A DNA stretch of 64,000 bases, from the NCBI RefSeq assembly GCF_037893015.1, contig NC_133662.1, positions 200,767,050 to 200,831,049 of the forward strand. Direction: 5' to 3'. Shown in pieces: positions 44,325-55,754 of this stretch. The translations under genes and the position numbers were made by a program. Under the pieces are notes generated by a model. The model was not told where the DNA came from. It saw only the letters and a program-made list of their open reading frames with translations, and did not search any database. Numbering within the stretch: the first letter of the stretch is position 1; each line of letters begins with the position of its first letter. The stretch is from Macrotis lagotis. Lineage: Eukaryota > Chordata > Mammalia > Peramelemorphia > Peramelidae.

Positions 44325-45275
44325 ACGTATTATGAGTTTAACAAATGTTTGAATTATTCTGTGTATGCAGCCAGTAGGAAATGAGGCTCACCTATTTGCA
44401 TTACGTATAATGACTATAAGTATAAACAAATAGAACTGTGACAAATGGGCTTTTTGAAGTGTGCAGGAATTTTGAATTAGGCACTCTTTACAAATTCAGA
44501 TTACGGGTTTAATCTTGATTTAACTAGAAGTTCCTAGTTATCTGCTTTGGAGAGTACTTCAATTGTACAGGAAGGAAGACAAAAAGCAGCAGGCAGGAGG
44601 AATGTTTGGGTTTTCCTTCTCTCTTTTCCCCTTTCTCACTTTCCTACAGCTCTTTTTGGGATAAGAGAGTGTGGGGATCACTAGAGTGCAGACTTCAACC
44701 CCAGGCCCTTGTGTTTTAGGGACCTCCTGCCTAGACTGTCCAGGGGACCAGGGACCTGGTGAGAAGCCCCTCAAATTTGCCTAGTTGCCTTTTGTTGAGT
44801 TAGAGTGGGGGGAGGAGTGGTGGAGTGAATATTCTTTTCCTCCCTTCTTTCAGTTTTTGTGCAGAGGAGCTAGGAGGCACCTTTTAGTAATTTTTCTCCC
44901 TTTCCTCCCACTAGGCAGATCATTAATTCCTTGCTTTTTACCTTTTGTGTCCCCTTTTTGCTTTACAAGGGATTCATTCTTTTTTTTTTTTTGCTTTTCT
45001 TTTGGGGACCCCATCCTATCTCTTCAGCCTTCAAAATGTTGCTCATAAAGTCTCTAAAACCAAAACCCACTAAATGATTCAGTGAATTCAATTTTACCAA
45101 ATCAGTGAATAGTCTTACCAAAAGATTTAAGTGCAAATACAACAAAATAAAATGAAATGAGGGAGTCTTAACAGGTGAAACATAATATCTTGTCTTTATA
45201 GGACAAAGTAGAAGGGAATTACATTTATGCTTCTGACTGCAATATCTTCTGCTTTGTGATATTTGAGGAAAAGTA
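44325..45275. other. Intron 2 DNA, nothing firm
   Basis: No supported feature. A T-run lies at 44,981-44,991. Confidence 0.4.
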
Positions 45276-45288
45276 CTGAAGGCTTTTT

Positions 45289-45426
45289 TTTTTGCAAGGC
45301 AATGGGGTTAAGTGGCTTGCCCAAGGCCACACAGCTAGGTAATTATTACGTGTCTGAGGCTGGATTTGAACTCAGATGCTCCTGACTCCAAAGCCAGTGC
45401 TCTATCCATTGTGCCACCTAGCAGCC
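45289..45426 (-). repeat. Short tRNA-type SINE, reverse
   Basis: Complete reverse copy ending TGCCACCTAGCAGCC, flanked by CTGAAGGCTTTTT at 45,276-45,288 and 45,427-45,439. Confidence 0.93.
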
Positions 45427-45559
45427 CTGAAGGCTTTTTAACAATAAAAAATTAACATTTTACCAATTGTTGGGAAGATTTTCCCTATCTAATGATCAGA
45501 CTGCATGTTCTGTATATGTATTAGCTACAATTATTATTATTGTTATACTTTCAATAAGA

Positions 45560-45905
45560 TTCTACCATTCACAATCTCCTGACCATCCCCTCCTTTCTAT
45601 TCCTACTATCATCTCCCTAGTTCAGGCCCTTTTTAATTTAAACTAAATTATATTGCAACAGCTGTCTAACTGGCATCTCTACCTCTAATCCCCATTGTCA
45701 GATTAATCTTTCTAAAGTTCAGAAGCTCTGATTATGTTACCATCATGCTAAAAAAAAATCTTCAGACTCCCTCTTGACTAATGACCACAGTTTGAACTCC
45801 ATAGCTAGGTTTCAAAATCCTTTACAGTTTAGTCCCAACCTACCTTTCTAGTCTTATCCTCCATCATTCCTTCACAGCATTCTCTTTACAAATTTAAAGT
45901 CCACA
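45560..45905 (+). repeat. L2-like or ancient dispersed repeat
   Basis: Phrases such as TTCAGGCCCTTTTTAATTTA, GCAACAGCTGTCTAACTGG and CAACCTACCTTTCTAG resemble a widespread ancient mammalian repeat that often precedes L2-type 3' ends. Confidence 0.45.
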
Positions 45906-46129
45906 GTGTGACATTAGCCATGTTTATAGTTTGGAGTAGAATGAATGTTCATTCATTACTAATACTTATTTTAAAGATGAGTCCATAAATGACTTCTAGA
46001 CCCAATAAATTTTATAAGTAAACCTTTTTATATATATCAAAAACATAACTGAAAAATGGTATATTTTGTCTCTAGTTATTCATTAAATCGTGTATGTCAC
46101 CTCTGTGGTATAAAAAAGTTCACTAGACT

Positions 46130-47150
46130 GATTCATTTCATTCAGCAAATCTGTCCTGAGTGCCTCCTCTGTACAAGGTGCTTTGAGGCAGTGTAATGAT
46201 GACTAAGGCATCCTTGCATTTCCTCTCAAATCAGTCTATGAAAGAGACACACATAAATATGACACGTAGCATGTGACAATAGAGTGAGTGCCTCAGAGTT
46301 CTTTGGGAGTGCAGAGAAGGGAGAAATTATAGCTTGTTGGAGGTCTAAAGTAGGGGCCCTTAAGCCAGACCCTGAATGATGGGTAGCATTTCAGTTGGTA
46401 CAGCTAGGAGTTGACAGTCTGAGCCGTGAGCAGAGGAAATCATGCTGGGAAAGTGTAGGGTGATAATAAGGCTTAGAAGCCTTTAATGTAGTACTAAGTG
46501 CTAGGGATATAAAGACAAAAATAAGACAGCCCCTGCCCTTAAGAATAATGTCTGTAAAGTGCTTTGAAAAACTTCAAGCTCTATGTAAATGTCAGCTATA
46601 ATTATCCTGCTGAAGGATATACAAGGACAGATAACTTTTGTTATAATTTCTGGAGGGGATGGGTTAACACCTAGAAGTTCAGGAAAGGTCTATAGGAAGT
46701 GGCACCTGAGCTGAAACTTGAAGGACCCAGAATATGAAGGAAACATACCTTACATTCAGTAAAGCCTAAGCAGTTTAATTCAGTTCAGCAAGCATTTTTT
46801 CACGGTCTGTTTTAAACCCCAGAAATTCAAAGACAAAATTGAATGTCTCAGTCCTTAAAACACTTTCATTATACTAGAGACATGAAAATGTGAATTGCTG
46901 ATAGGTCAGCTTGGCTTCCATGTAGAGTGCCTAAAGGTGATTAATATGAAACAGGCCTAGGAAAAAAGTAAACAAGCCACATTGTAGAAGACTATAAATT
47001 TTTGTAGGAGAAGGAATAAATGTAGGATAAGGCTAGAAAAGTAGATTGGGACTAAATTGTAAAGACTTAAATCCTAGTTATGGGGTTCAAGCTGTAGTTA
47101 TTAGTCAAGAGGGAGTCCTTGGAGATTTTTTAGTATGATAATCATAATCA
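46130..47150 (+). repeat. Ancient dispersed repeats, unclassified
   Basis: A mixture of L2/MIR-like pieces (GTGCCTCCTCTGTACAAGGT at 46,160) and the purine-rich family also seen at 2,640-3,120. Confidence 0.35.
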
Positions 47151-47179
47151 GAGCTTCTGTACTTAAGAAAGTTAAATCT

Positions 47180-47349
47180 AGGGCAGCTAGGTGGCACGGT
47201 AGATAGAGCACTGGCCCTGGAGTACCTGAGTTCAAATCTGCCCTCAGACACTTAATAATGATCTAGCTTAATAATGACCTTGCCTTGGGCAAGCCACTTA
47301 ACACCATTTGCCTTGCAAACACCTAAAGAAAAAAACCCAAAAAACTCCC
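47180..47349 (+). repeat. Short tRNA-type SINE with internal duplication
   Basis: Flanked by a perfect 15-bp duplication AAGAAAGTTAAATCT (47,165-47,179 and 47,350-47,364). TTAATAATG is repeated inside the body (ATCTAGCTTAATAATGACC), a small rearrangement. Confidence 0.93.
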
Positions 47350-47528
47350 AAGAAAGTTAAATCTGATGAAGGGGACTAGAAATAGAGATGCCAGTTAGAC
47401 AGCTATTGCAATATATTGTTTAGATTACGTTAATAAGGGTCTGAACTAGAGAGATGGTAGTAGGAATAGAAAGGAGGAGATGGTCAGGAGAGATTGTGAA
47501 TGGTAGAATCTTACTGAAAGAAAAACAA

Positions 47529-47757
47529 TAATAATAGTTAATAGCTAGCATTTATATAGCACTTTTAAGGTGTGCAAAGTGCTTTACAGATATCTCATTT
47601 TTTCCTCATAGGTGCTGTTATTATCCCCATTTTACCAATGAGGAAACTGAGGCAAACAGCAAGTAAGGGCCACACAGCTAGTAAGTGTCTGAGCTGGATT
47701 CTAATTCAAGACTCCCTTACTCCAGGTCTCAGCACTCTAGTCACTGTGCCACCTAGT
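47529..47757 (-). repeat. MIR SINE, reverse, nearly full length
   Basis: Clear order: GCACTTTTAAGGTGTGCAAA, ATTTTACCAATGAGGAAACT, CACACAGCTAGTAAGTGTCT, GTCACTGTGCCACC. Confidence 0.85.
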
Positions 47758-47849
47758 TCAGTAGGAGAAAGAAAGAATGAATGGGAGAAAAGGCCTCATT
47801 CCTTCCCCTCCCCAAATTAAAGGGAATAGTCCTTGAACTTTGTTCAAAC

Positions 47850-48870
47850 TCCACGGTTCTTTATCTGGATACAGATGGTATTGTCCATTGCAGACAGCCT
47901 CAAATTGTCCCTGATTATTGCACTGATGAAATAAGCGTGTCCATCAAGGTTGATCATCACTCCCATGTTGTTGTTAGGGTGTACAGTGTTTTTCTGGTTC
48001 TGCTCATCTCCCTCAGCATCAGTTCATGCAAATCCCTCCAGGCTTCCCTGTATTCCCATCCCTCCTGGTTTTTAATTAGAACAATAGTGTCCCATGATAT
48101 GCATATACCACAGTTTGCTAAGCCATTTCCCAATTGAAAGACATTTACAATTCTTTGCTATCACAAACAGGGCTACTATGAATATTTTTGTACAAGTGAT
48201 GTTTTTACCCTTTTTCATCATCTCTTCAGGGTATAGACCCAGTAGTGGTATTGCTGGATCAAAGGGCATGCAAATTTTTGTTGCCCTTCGGGCATAGTTC
48301 CAGATTACTCTCCGAAAGGTTGGATGAGTTCACAGCTCCACCACCAATGTCATAGTGTCTCAGATTTCCCACAACCCTTCCAACAATGATCATTATCCTT
48401 TCTGGTCATATTGGCCAATCTGAGAGGTGTGAGGTGTGGTACCTCAGAGAAACTTTTATTTGCATTTCTCTAATAAGTAATGATTTAGAGCGATTTTTCA
48501 TATGACTATGGATCGCTTTGATTTCCTCATCTGTAAATTGCCTTTGCATATCCTTTGACTATTTGTCAGCTGGGGAATGTCTTTTTTTTTTGAAATATGA
48601 CTCAGTTCTCTGTGTATTTTAGAAATGAGCCCTTTGTCAGAAACATTAGTTGTAAAGATTGTTTCCCAGTTTACCACATTTCTTTTGGTCTTGGTTGCAG
48701 TGATTTTATCTGTCCAAAAGCTTTTTAATTTAATGAAATCAAAATCATCTAGTTTGTTTTTATTGATGTTCTCCATCTCTTCCTTTCATAAACTGCTCCA
48801 CTTTCCATAGATCTGACAGATAAACTAGTCCTTGACCTTCTAATTTGCTTATAGTATTGTTTTTAGCTTC
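47850..48870 (-). mobile_element. L1 3' end with ORF2 C-terminal region, reverse
   Basis: Read on the minus strand, 48,776-48,498 gives NKLDDFDFIKLKSFWTDK, typical of L1 ORF2 C-terminal region. From 48,269 it reads FDPAIPLLGLYPEE and later KLWYMHIMG, the usual ORF2 end, then 3' UTR to about 47,850. Frames are broken near 48,300-48,500. Nothing upstream of this part of ORF2 is present. Confidence 0.85.
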
Positions 48871-49069
48871 ATTCCTTTTTAACAAAAACTTATTTTTTAA
48901 TTTAATTTAATTTTTTAATTCTCATTTTGTACAAATGTTTTTTTTTTACATTAATAAAATATTCTTGTTTAAGAGTAAACAAAATACCCACCCCATGAAT
49001 ATAGACTTGTTTGGGCGATAAAGTAACGGGGAGAGGAAAAAAAAATTAAAATAAAAAAAAGAGTAATAA

Positions 49070-49215
49070 TTGTAGGTATGGCCAGGTGGTGCAATGGACG
49101 AAGCACCAGCCCTGGAACCACAGCACCCAAGCCCATATCCAGCCCCGTAAATCCAACAATCAACAGCCGTGTGACATGCAAGCCACACCAACCCCACTGC
49201 CCTGCAAAAACCAAA
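49070..49215 (+). repeat. Diverged C-rich SINE-like module 1
   Basis: Head CAGGTGGTGCAATGGACGAA and tail CCTGCAAAAACCAAAAA match the short SINE. The middle is unusually C-rich (AAGCCCATATCCAGCCCCGT). Confidence 0.7.
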
Positions 49216-49264
49216 AAGAAGAAAAAAGAAAGACCCAAAATAAAATAAAATAGTCATAATAGTA

Positions 49265-49400
49265 GGGGTGGCTGGGTGGCAAACAGAGCATTGGCCCTTG
49301 AGCCAGTGCCACCCGGGTCCAAATCCAGCCTCAGACACCCAAAGATCACCCTGCTATGTGGCCCCAGGCAGGCCACCCAGCCCCATTTGCCCTGTACCCT
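49265..49400 (+). repeat. Diverged C-rich SINE-like module 2
   Basis: GGGGTGGCTGGGTGGCAAAC through CAGACACCCAAAGATCACCC to CCCCATTTGCCCTGTACCC. The usual GCAGTGGATAGAGCA is shortened. Confidence 0.7.
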
Positions 49401-49407
49401 CCACCAA

Positions 49408-49412
49408 ACAAC

Positions 49413-49461
<49 letters not shown>
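49408..49461 (+). repeat. (AAT)n microsatellite
   Basis: About 17 ATA/AAT units directly after module 2. Confidence 0.9.
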
Positions 49462-49464
<3 letters not shown>

Positions 49465-49651
49465 GTGCTTCAGTCTTTGTTCCAACACCAACAGCTCTGT
49501 CATGGGTGGATCGCATTCTTTATGGTAAGTCCATTGCAAAAGTTACTTCCATATTTTCCAACGTTGCCATTGCTGATTGCAACTCCCTCCTTTCTTATTT
49601 CTCCACTACCATGTACTATATTTTCTCTCTCCTTTCACTCTGACTCTGCTG

Positions 49652-49800
49652 TAGGGTCGCTGAGTGGTGCAGCAGACAGATCCCTGGTCCTGGGGCCAAG
49701 AAGCCCTGAGCCCCCATACCACCCCTTAGGCCCAGAATCCACCTGGCCCTATGGTCCTGGACAGGCCTTCCAATCCCAGCCCCTTGCAAGAAGTAAAAAA
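49652..49800 (+). repeat. Diverged C-rich SINE-like module 3
   Basis: GGGTCGCTGAGTGGTGCAGC, then GGTCCTGGGGCCAAGAAGCC and CCCCTTGCAAGAAGTAAAAA. More diverged than modules 1 and 2. Confidence 0.6.
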
Positions 49801-52279
49801 AGATGTGTTATATCTGACCACTCTCCCCATCATGGTCCATCCTCTCCTCCTTTATTCACATCCCCACCCCTTCCCCCTGCTCCCCCCTCCTTCTTACTCC
49901 AGATGCCTATATCCCATTGAGTATATATGCTGTTTCTTCTCCTAGCCACCTCTGCTGAGAGCAAAGGTTCCCTCATTCCCCCTTGCCTCCCCCCTTCCAT
50001 ATCATCATTGTAATAAAAAAAATCTTATTATATGAAATATCTTGGCCTATTCCCCCTCTCCTTGTTCTTTCTCCCATTACATTTCCCTTTTTTTCTATTG
50101 ACTCCATTTTTACACCACATTTTATCTTCGAATTCAGCTTTCTCCTGTGCTTCAACTATAAAAGCTCCCTCTACCTGCTCTATTAACTGAGAAGGTTCAT
50201 ATGAGTATTATCAGTGTCATTTTTCTATGCAGGAATACATGCAGTTCATCATCATTAAGTCCCTCATATTTCCCCCCTCTCCTCCACTCTCTATGCTTCA
50301 CCTGAGTCCTGTATCTGAAGATCAAATCTATTCAGCTCTGGCCATTCCAACAGGAACATTTGAAATTCCCCTGGTTCATTGAAAGTCCATCTTTTTCCCT
50401 GGAAGAGGGCATTCAGCCTAGCTGGGTAGTTCATGCTTGGCTGCATTCTAAGCTCTTTTGCCTTCCAGTATATTATATTCCAAGCCCTGCGAGCTTCCAA
50501 TGTAGTTGCTGCTAAGTCCTGTGTGATCCTGACTGCAGCTCCACGATATTTGAACTGTGTCCTTCTGGCTGCTTGTAATATTTTCTTTTTGACTTGGGAG
50601 TTCTGGAACTTGGCTATAATATTTCTAGGGGTTGGTTTTTGGGGATCTCTTTCTTGGGGGGGATCGGTGGATTCTCTCCATTTCTATTTTGCCCTCTGCT
50701 TCTAGGATATCAGGGCAATTTTCCTGTAGCAATTCTTTCAAAACGATGTCAAGGCTTTTCCTGATTATGACTTTCAGGTATTCCAATAATTTTTAAATTA
50801 TCTTTCCTAAGTCTGTTTTCCATATCAGTTGTTTTTTCAGTGAGATGTTTCACATTTTCTTCTAATTTTTCATTTTTTTGGTTTTGAAGTATTGATTCCT
50901 GATTTCTGGTAAATTCATCAATCTCCCTGAATTCTATTCTTTGTCTGAAGGATTTGTTCTCCTCAGAGAGTTTTTTTATCTCCTTTTCCATCTGGCCACT
51001 TTTTAAGGCATTCTTCTCCTCAATAACTTTTTGAACTGTTTTATCCATTTGACCTAAGCTGGTTTTTATCATGCTGTTTTCTCCAGCATTTTTTTGGATT
51101 TCCTTGGACTAAGCTGCTGACTTCATTTTTATGTTTTTCCTGCATCTCTCTCCTTTCTTTTCCCAGTTTTTCTTCCAACTCCCTCATTTGATTTTCAAAG
51201 TCTTTTTTGAGGTCTGTCACAGCCTGAGCCCAATTTCTGTTTTTCTTGGAGTTTTTAGATGTAGGAGCTTGTGCTTCCTCATCTTCAGACTGAGTATTTT
51301 GATCCTTCTTGGGCTCATGCGCAAAATATTTCTCAATGGTCTTCCTCTTGTTTCTCTGCTTGCTAATTTTCCCAGCCTGGGCCTGGTTTTGGGGTGCTTC
51401 CTGAGCTTTTGGGGCACTCCCACAAGGGTCTTAGTGTGTGAGGCTCTGTCCTCCCTCCTGGTCTGTGAATGACCATAGGCTCCCCCCTCTGCCATGGGGC
51501 CAAGGTGGGGGGGCCCCTGCTGTTCTATGGGGGGGGCCTAGATTGCGATCAGGATCTGAATGTGGTCAGAGCCCCAGAGTCCTGTTCCAGGGGCAGAGGA
51601 CAGAAGAGCTCTGCAGTCTCTCTTCACTCCCCTCCCTCAGCTCAATGGGTTCATGCCCTGGAGGCTCCTGCTTATGGGCTCCACCTGCTTCTGTTTCTGC
51701 CTGGGCTGCTGAAAGACCAAGCTGCTCCCTTTGTGCCCTGAGGGCTGGGCTCCATGTGCTCACTCTGGCAGAGGTCCCCAGCTGTTCCCCCACTTTGTGC
51801 CCGGTGCTCCCTGGGGTGTAGCTCAGGAGACTCCCCTGCTGCTGTGATCCACGGCTCCCAGTGCCCTGGGGCTGCCTCCTGGAGGCTGAGGTTCTTTCGC
51901 TCTGGCGGGCCACCCCTCTGGCGGCAGCCCCTCCGCCTTTCTGCTCTTTTCCAGGTTACCTTGAGTAGGAGAACTGCCTCACTGGGTCCCTCTGTGGGTT
52001 CTGTCTCTCGAAAGTTTAGAGTCCTTAGTTACAAGTTTTATCAGAGAGTGCCTAAGACTGGATGGATCCCTTCTTGTAGCCATCTTGGCTCTGCCCCCCT
52101 AGAAGTTCTGAGAAACTTCTTTTGGTGGGGGGAAGATGATGAATTCATTGTGGGACTTGCTGAATTTGAGATACATTTGAGACGTGTAAATTCATTGTTT
52201 GTCCTTTTTTCATTCTGTTTGTGCTTTGGAGTCATTTTATTGTTCATAGTGTATTAGCATTAGAAAAGGTTAAGTAATT

Positions 52280-52395
52280 AAGTAATTCAACTTCATTTTT
52301 TTAAGATAAGGAAATTGCAGCCCAGAAACATTAAATGATTTTCCCAAGTTCACAAAACATTGGCATTAGCAAAATATCTTCTGATTCCCATCCCT
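52280..52395 (-). repeat. MIR-like fragment, reverse
   Basis: AAGATAAGGAAATTGCAGCC followed by TTTTCCCAAGTTCAC. Confidence 0.5.
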
Positions 52396-52849
52396 CTTCT
52401 TTCTATGCTAAGAAGTCTCCTGTTAATATCTTTACTAGTGCAATGGATAAGAAGAGAAAGCTAAACTAAGTTTAGATTTATTTGTTTTCTATTAATACCT
52501 TTCATTAAGTTTTTTTCTTAGAAAACTTTGGAACTTCTATTTGAGATATTGTGGGATCTCATAAAGTTCCATCTTTCATGTGTTGTTGACTGTAGAACAG
52601 GCAAAAATTCAGTGAAAAGAATTTCTATGAAAAGATCCATATTTCTTAGCAGAAAATAACTGAGTTGTGAGGGATGAGAGAACTTGAAAATAATAATCCT
52701 TTGGTTCACTTCTGTTGGATTTAATTTACATTTAATTTACATTAGCATTTAAAGAAATTTTGGTTCAAAATATACACAATTTCTTACCTGGAATTCATTC
52801 TCCTGTTAATCTTGTGCATTAAATACAGTTGTCAACCTACAAATTAAAA

Positions 52850-54000
52850 AAAGAGCAAAAGAATTATATTCAACTGAAAAGAGTTGGAGGAAGGGTGCCA
52901 TGGGAAGCTTGAAGAGAGATTGGAGGAAATGCAGATCCTGGTAGAGATTTAAGAATAGGGTCATGTGGTCATAAGACAAATGGAAAAAAACTAGAATAAT
53001 AAAATGTCATTTTGGATTTTTGAACAGGGAAGTGAAACTTGTAGGTGGTAGCAAGATCAAGGCCTGACCATGTATGTGTATGTAACTAAAGTAGAATAGA
53101 GTAATAAATCATGGGAATTGAATAGATTGAGAAGCTGGGAATTGAGAGAATAAATCTTTGTGTTGAGATACCTCTGATATCAGAGCAGGAGTGAGAATGG
53201 AGGGAAAAGCATATTAGCCAGAAATTAAACTCTCTGAGGATGGAAGGAAAATGTCTTAGAGGCCACTCAGTCAAGATTGGCTAATGAATTTTTACACTCA
53301 TCATTTGCTGAGTGATGGCAGTGGGTTATAGATGAAAATTCTGCACATGGCAGATATGTACTCCAAATCCCTCACTACAGTCAATGAGTTGAGTATAAAA
53401 GAAGGCATAGCCATTGTCTATAGAAATTTGCTAAGGAATCAGTGTTATAAGGAGAGAACTAGGTCTTAAGGGAGTACCAGAAGTTTTAGATGAAATTAAG
53501 TTTGTTAATTATGCAGTAGGAAGGAGTGTGATTATCTAAGTGGAATACTTTAATGGGGGTTAAGTTTGAAGTGAATGTGAATAAGGGAGTGAGCAACTGA
53601 AGATGAGGAAAAATTTGTAGGTTGGCCCCTCAGAATCACTAAAAAGAGGAAAGTGTAAGGGGGAAGAATAAAACTAGGCAGAGTATCAGTTGTTAGAGAC
53701 TCCTTAACTGAAGAAGGTGATTAGATTGTTTAGGGTCCTTCTACCAGATACAGCCTTGTGGCAGATGGTATGGTGTCCTGTGAATTTGAGACCTGCCTTA
53801 AGTCAGGCAGAAACAGAAAGGACATGTGGGAGTCCATTTGGGAGCTGTTGGCTTCAAGTCTAGATTAGAGAAGGTTTGGAGGATGGTGGATGGCAGAAGG
53901 TCCCAGATCAGGGTAAACACTGGAGAAAGCCTAGAAGGGTATAAAAGCCAGGAAATAGGTGATAGGGTCTTAGACTAAGACAGTACCCAGTGTTAAAGAT
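52850..54000 (+). repeat. Ancient purine-rich repeat, unclassified
   Basis: Shares style and short phrases with 2,640-3,120 and 57,090-58,540. No coding signal. Confidence 0.35.
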
Positions 54001-54130
54001 GGACCAGATCCCAAAGAAAGGTGGCAGGTGGCTGTGGAGTAAAACTGGAAAACTAAAACCATGAGAAATTGTGACTTGCTGTAAGTAAAGTTACTTATGT
54101 TGCTCTTTTTTTATGTGTTTTCCCCTTTAG

Positions 54131-54285
54131 AATTCAGTCTCCGAGCATTGAATAGAGTGTTACATGATGAAATTCTAAACAAACCTATGGAAACACTTAA
54201 GCTTGCTATTCCATCAGGAATATATACTCTTCAGAATAATTTACTCTATGTAGCATTATCAAACCTAGATGCAGCTACTTATCAG
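54131..54285 (+). CDS. SLC35A3: SLC35A3 exon 3 (residues 63-114)
   Basis: Acceptor TCCCCTTTAG, donor ATCAG|GTACTT. With the last base of exon 2 it reads [19 protein letters not shown] and continues through [20 protein letters not shown] to DAATYQ. This region holds a conserved membrane segment of the NST family, and the run [12 protein letters not shown] is highly conserved among UDP-sugar transporters. The 155-nt length keeps the frame, ending in phase 0. The residue after K is F here and C in human. Confidence 0.96.
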
Positions 54286-54366
54286 GTACTTTAGAAAAAA
54301 AAATTCTTTTAGTGCTTTTAAAAAAGTGACAATAATAATAATACCTGTTCTCTCTTTTTTTTTCAG

Positions 54367-54489
54367 GTTACTTATCAATTAAAAATTCTTACAACAGCAC
54401 TGTTTTCTGTGTTCATGCTTAGTAAAAAATTAGGCTTGTACCAGTGGCTCTCTCTAATGATTTTAATGGCAGGTGTCACTTTTGTACAG
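54367..54489 (+). CDS. SLC35A3: SLC35A3 exon 4 (residues 115-155)
   Basis: A very short intron of 81 nt separates it from exon 3, with acceptor TTTTTTTTCAG and donor GTACAG|GTAAAT. It encodes [20 protein letters not shown] and ends with GVTFVQ. The [14 protein letters not shown] motif is a hallmark of SLC35A nucleotide-sugar transporters. Substitutions compared with human are few and conservative. 123 nt, phase 0 at both ends. Confidence 0.96.
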
Positions 54490-54639
54490 GTAAATTATTC
54501 AAGATAAGTTTATTTCCATATTCATTGTAGTTTTTTAAAAATAATTGTTGTGAATAAATACTGTATTGTCCTTTTTCGTTTATGTGACTATTTACCCTTT
54601 ACATCAGATGAAATATTTATTGAAAAATTTCTTTTGAAG

Positions 54640-54760
54640 GGTATAAATTTAGGTGAGTTACTTAACTTCTCTGACCCTCAGTTTCTTCACCTGTCCATGA
54701 GGGCATTAAATTAAATTAGTTGTGTCATCACTTTCATATCTAAACATTTGTTCTTATGAA
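54640..54760 (+). repeat. MIR-like fragment
   Basis: GAGTTACTTAACTTCTCTGA followed by CAGTTTCTTCACCTGTCCAT. Confidence 0.6.
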
Positions 54761-54769
54761 CGAAATGAT

Positions 54770-54903
54770 AAGGTTTTTTTGGAGACAGAGTTAAGTGTCT
54801 TAACCTCTGTCACCTGGCTAATATGTGTCTGAGGCCACATTTTGAACTTGGCTCCTCCTGACTCCAGGGCTGGTGCTGTATCTACTGCCTTAACGAGCTG
54901 CCC
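54770..54903 (-). repeat. Short tRNA-type SINE, reverse, diverged
   Basis: GACAGAGTTAAGTGTCTTAA to CTACTGCCTTAACGAGCTGC. More worn than its neighbour at 54,945. Confidence 0.75.
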
Positions 54904-54944
54904 TAGATTTTAAGACCCTTTTTTTTAAGGTTTTTTTAAAATTT

Positions 54945-55094
54945 TATTTATTATTTAAGGCAGTAGGGTTAAGAGTGACTTGCCCAACATCACATAGCTA
55001 GGCAATTATTAAGTGTCTGAGTCTGTATTTGAACTCAGGTCTTTCTGACTGCAGGGCCAGTGCTCTATCCACTGCACCATCTAGCTGACTCCAA
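54945..55094 (-). repeat. Short tRNA-type SINE, reverse
   Basis: AGGCAGTAGGGTTAAGAGTG through GCTAGGCAATTATTAAGTGT to CACTGCACCATCTAGCTGAC. Confidence 0.88.
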
Positions 55095-55629
55095 TTTTAA
55101 CACTCTTGAGGATGACAGGTATGCTTTAAGCTCTGCATCCTCAGCCAGAAACATTTAATAAGTGCCCACAATATGCCAGGTGCTATTCTGTGACAACATT
55201 AGCTTCCCTCAAGGAGCTTATAATTTAATGGGAAAAGAAAACATGCAAAAAGGGATTGGGAGAAGGGAAGGTAGCTAGAGGGTGAAGGTCAGGATGGAGA
55301 AGTCTGTAGGTATAGAGCTGGATGGGAAATAAAGTGATGTCTAGGCTGGGCTCCCTCCACCTCCATTTGGAGAAGTCATAGGGACAGAAGGAACTGATGC
55401 ACTGTGAGTATTAAAGGAGGATGTATTCCACAATGTTTTGTAGTACATAGACAAAAGACTGGAAAGGACTTAAGAATTAGAACTTTAATTCACGTCTCTG
55501 CTCTTTTATTCTAAATCTTTGGTCATATGTGCTTATGTTCTATAAAATGTTGTGGAAGATATATAGAAATTTAAAATACATCTCTTATCCCTAACATTAT
55601 TGCAATCTATTTCACAGAACCATAGATTT

Positions 55630-55750
55630 AAAGCAAAAATAGATCTTGGAAGTACTATAACCCATCCACTTCATTTTGTAATTGAGGAAACCAAATCAGA
55701 GATCATGACTTTCCTGAGGTCAAACAGGTAGCAAATAGTAGAACAGTTGT
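55630..55750 (-). repeat. MIR-like fragment, reverse
   Basis: TTTTGTAATTGAGGAAACCA and CCTGAGGTCAAACAGGTAGC remain. Confidence 0.6.
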
Positions 55751-55754
55751 GGGG

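Larger units (their letters stand above)
48880..52112 (-). mobile_element. ORF1-bearing LINE, HAL1-like, reverse
   Basis: On the minus strand the order is a GC-richer 5' region (52,112 to about 51,500), ORF1 N-terminal part (51,495-51,217), a coiled-coil and RNA-binding part (51,072-50,749, ending RLRKDNLKIIGIPES) and an ORF1 C-terminal part (50,500-50,291, with YPARLNALFQGKRWTF). An A/G-rich region downstream has no ORF2. ORF1 is split by stops and shifts. The order ORF1-then-tail without ORF2 fits half-L1 (HAL1) elements, but a deletion joining it to the L1 end at 47.85-48.87 kb is also possible. Confidence 0.65.

Noticed and set aside
48946..49338. 130-codon minus-strand open frame
   Set aside because: It crosses two SINE-like modules and low-complexity sequence in antisense.
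51438..52257. Open frames of 115-167 codons in the GC-richer part of intron 2
   Set aside because: They lie in the reverse-oriented LINE 5' region. Neither strand matches a host gene.
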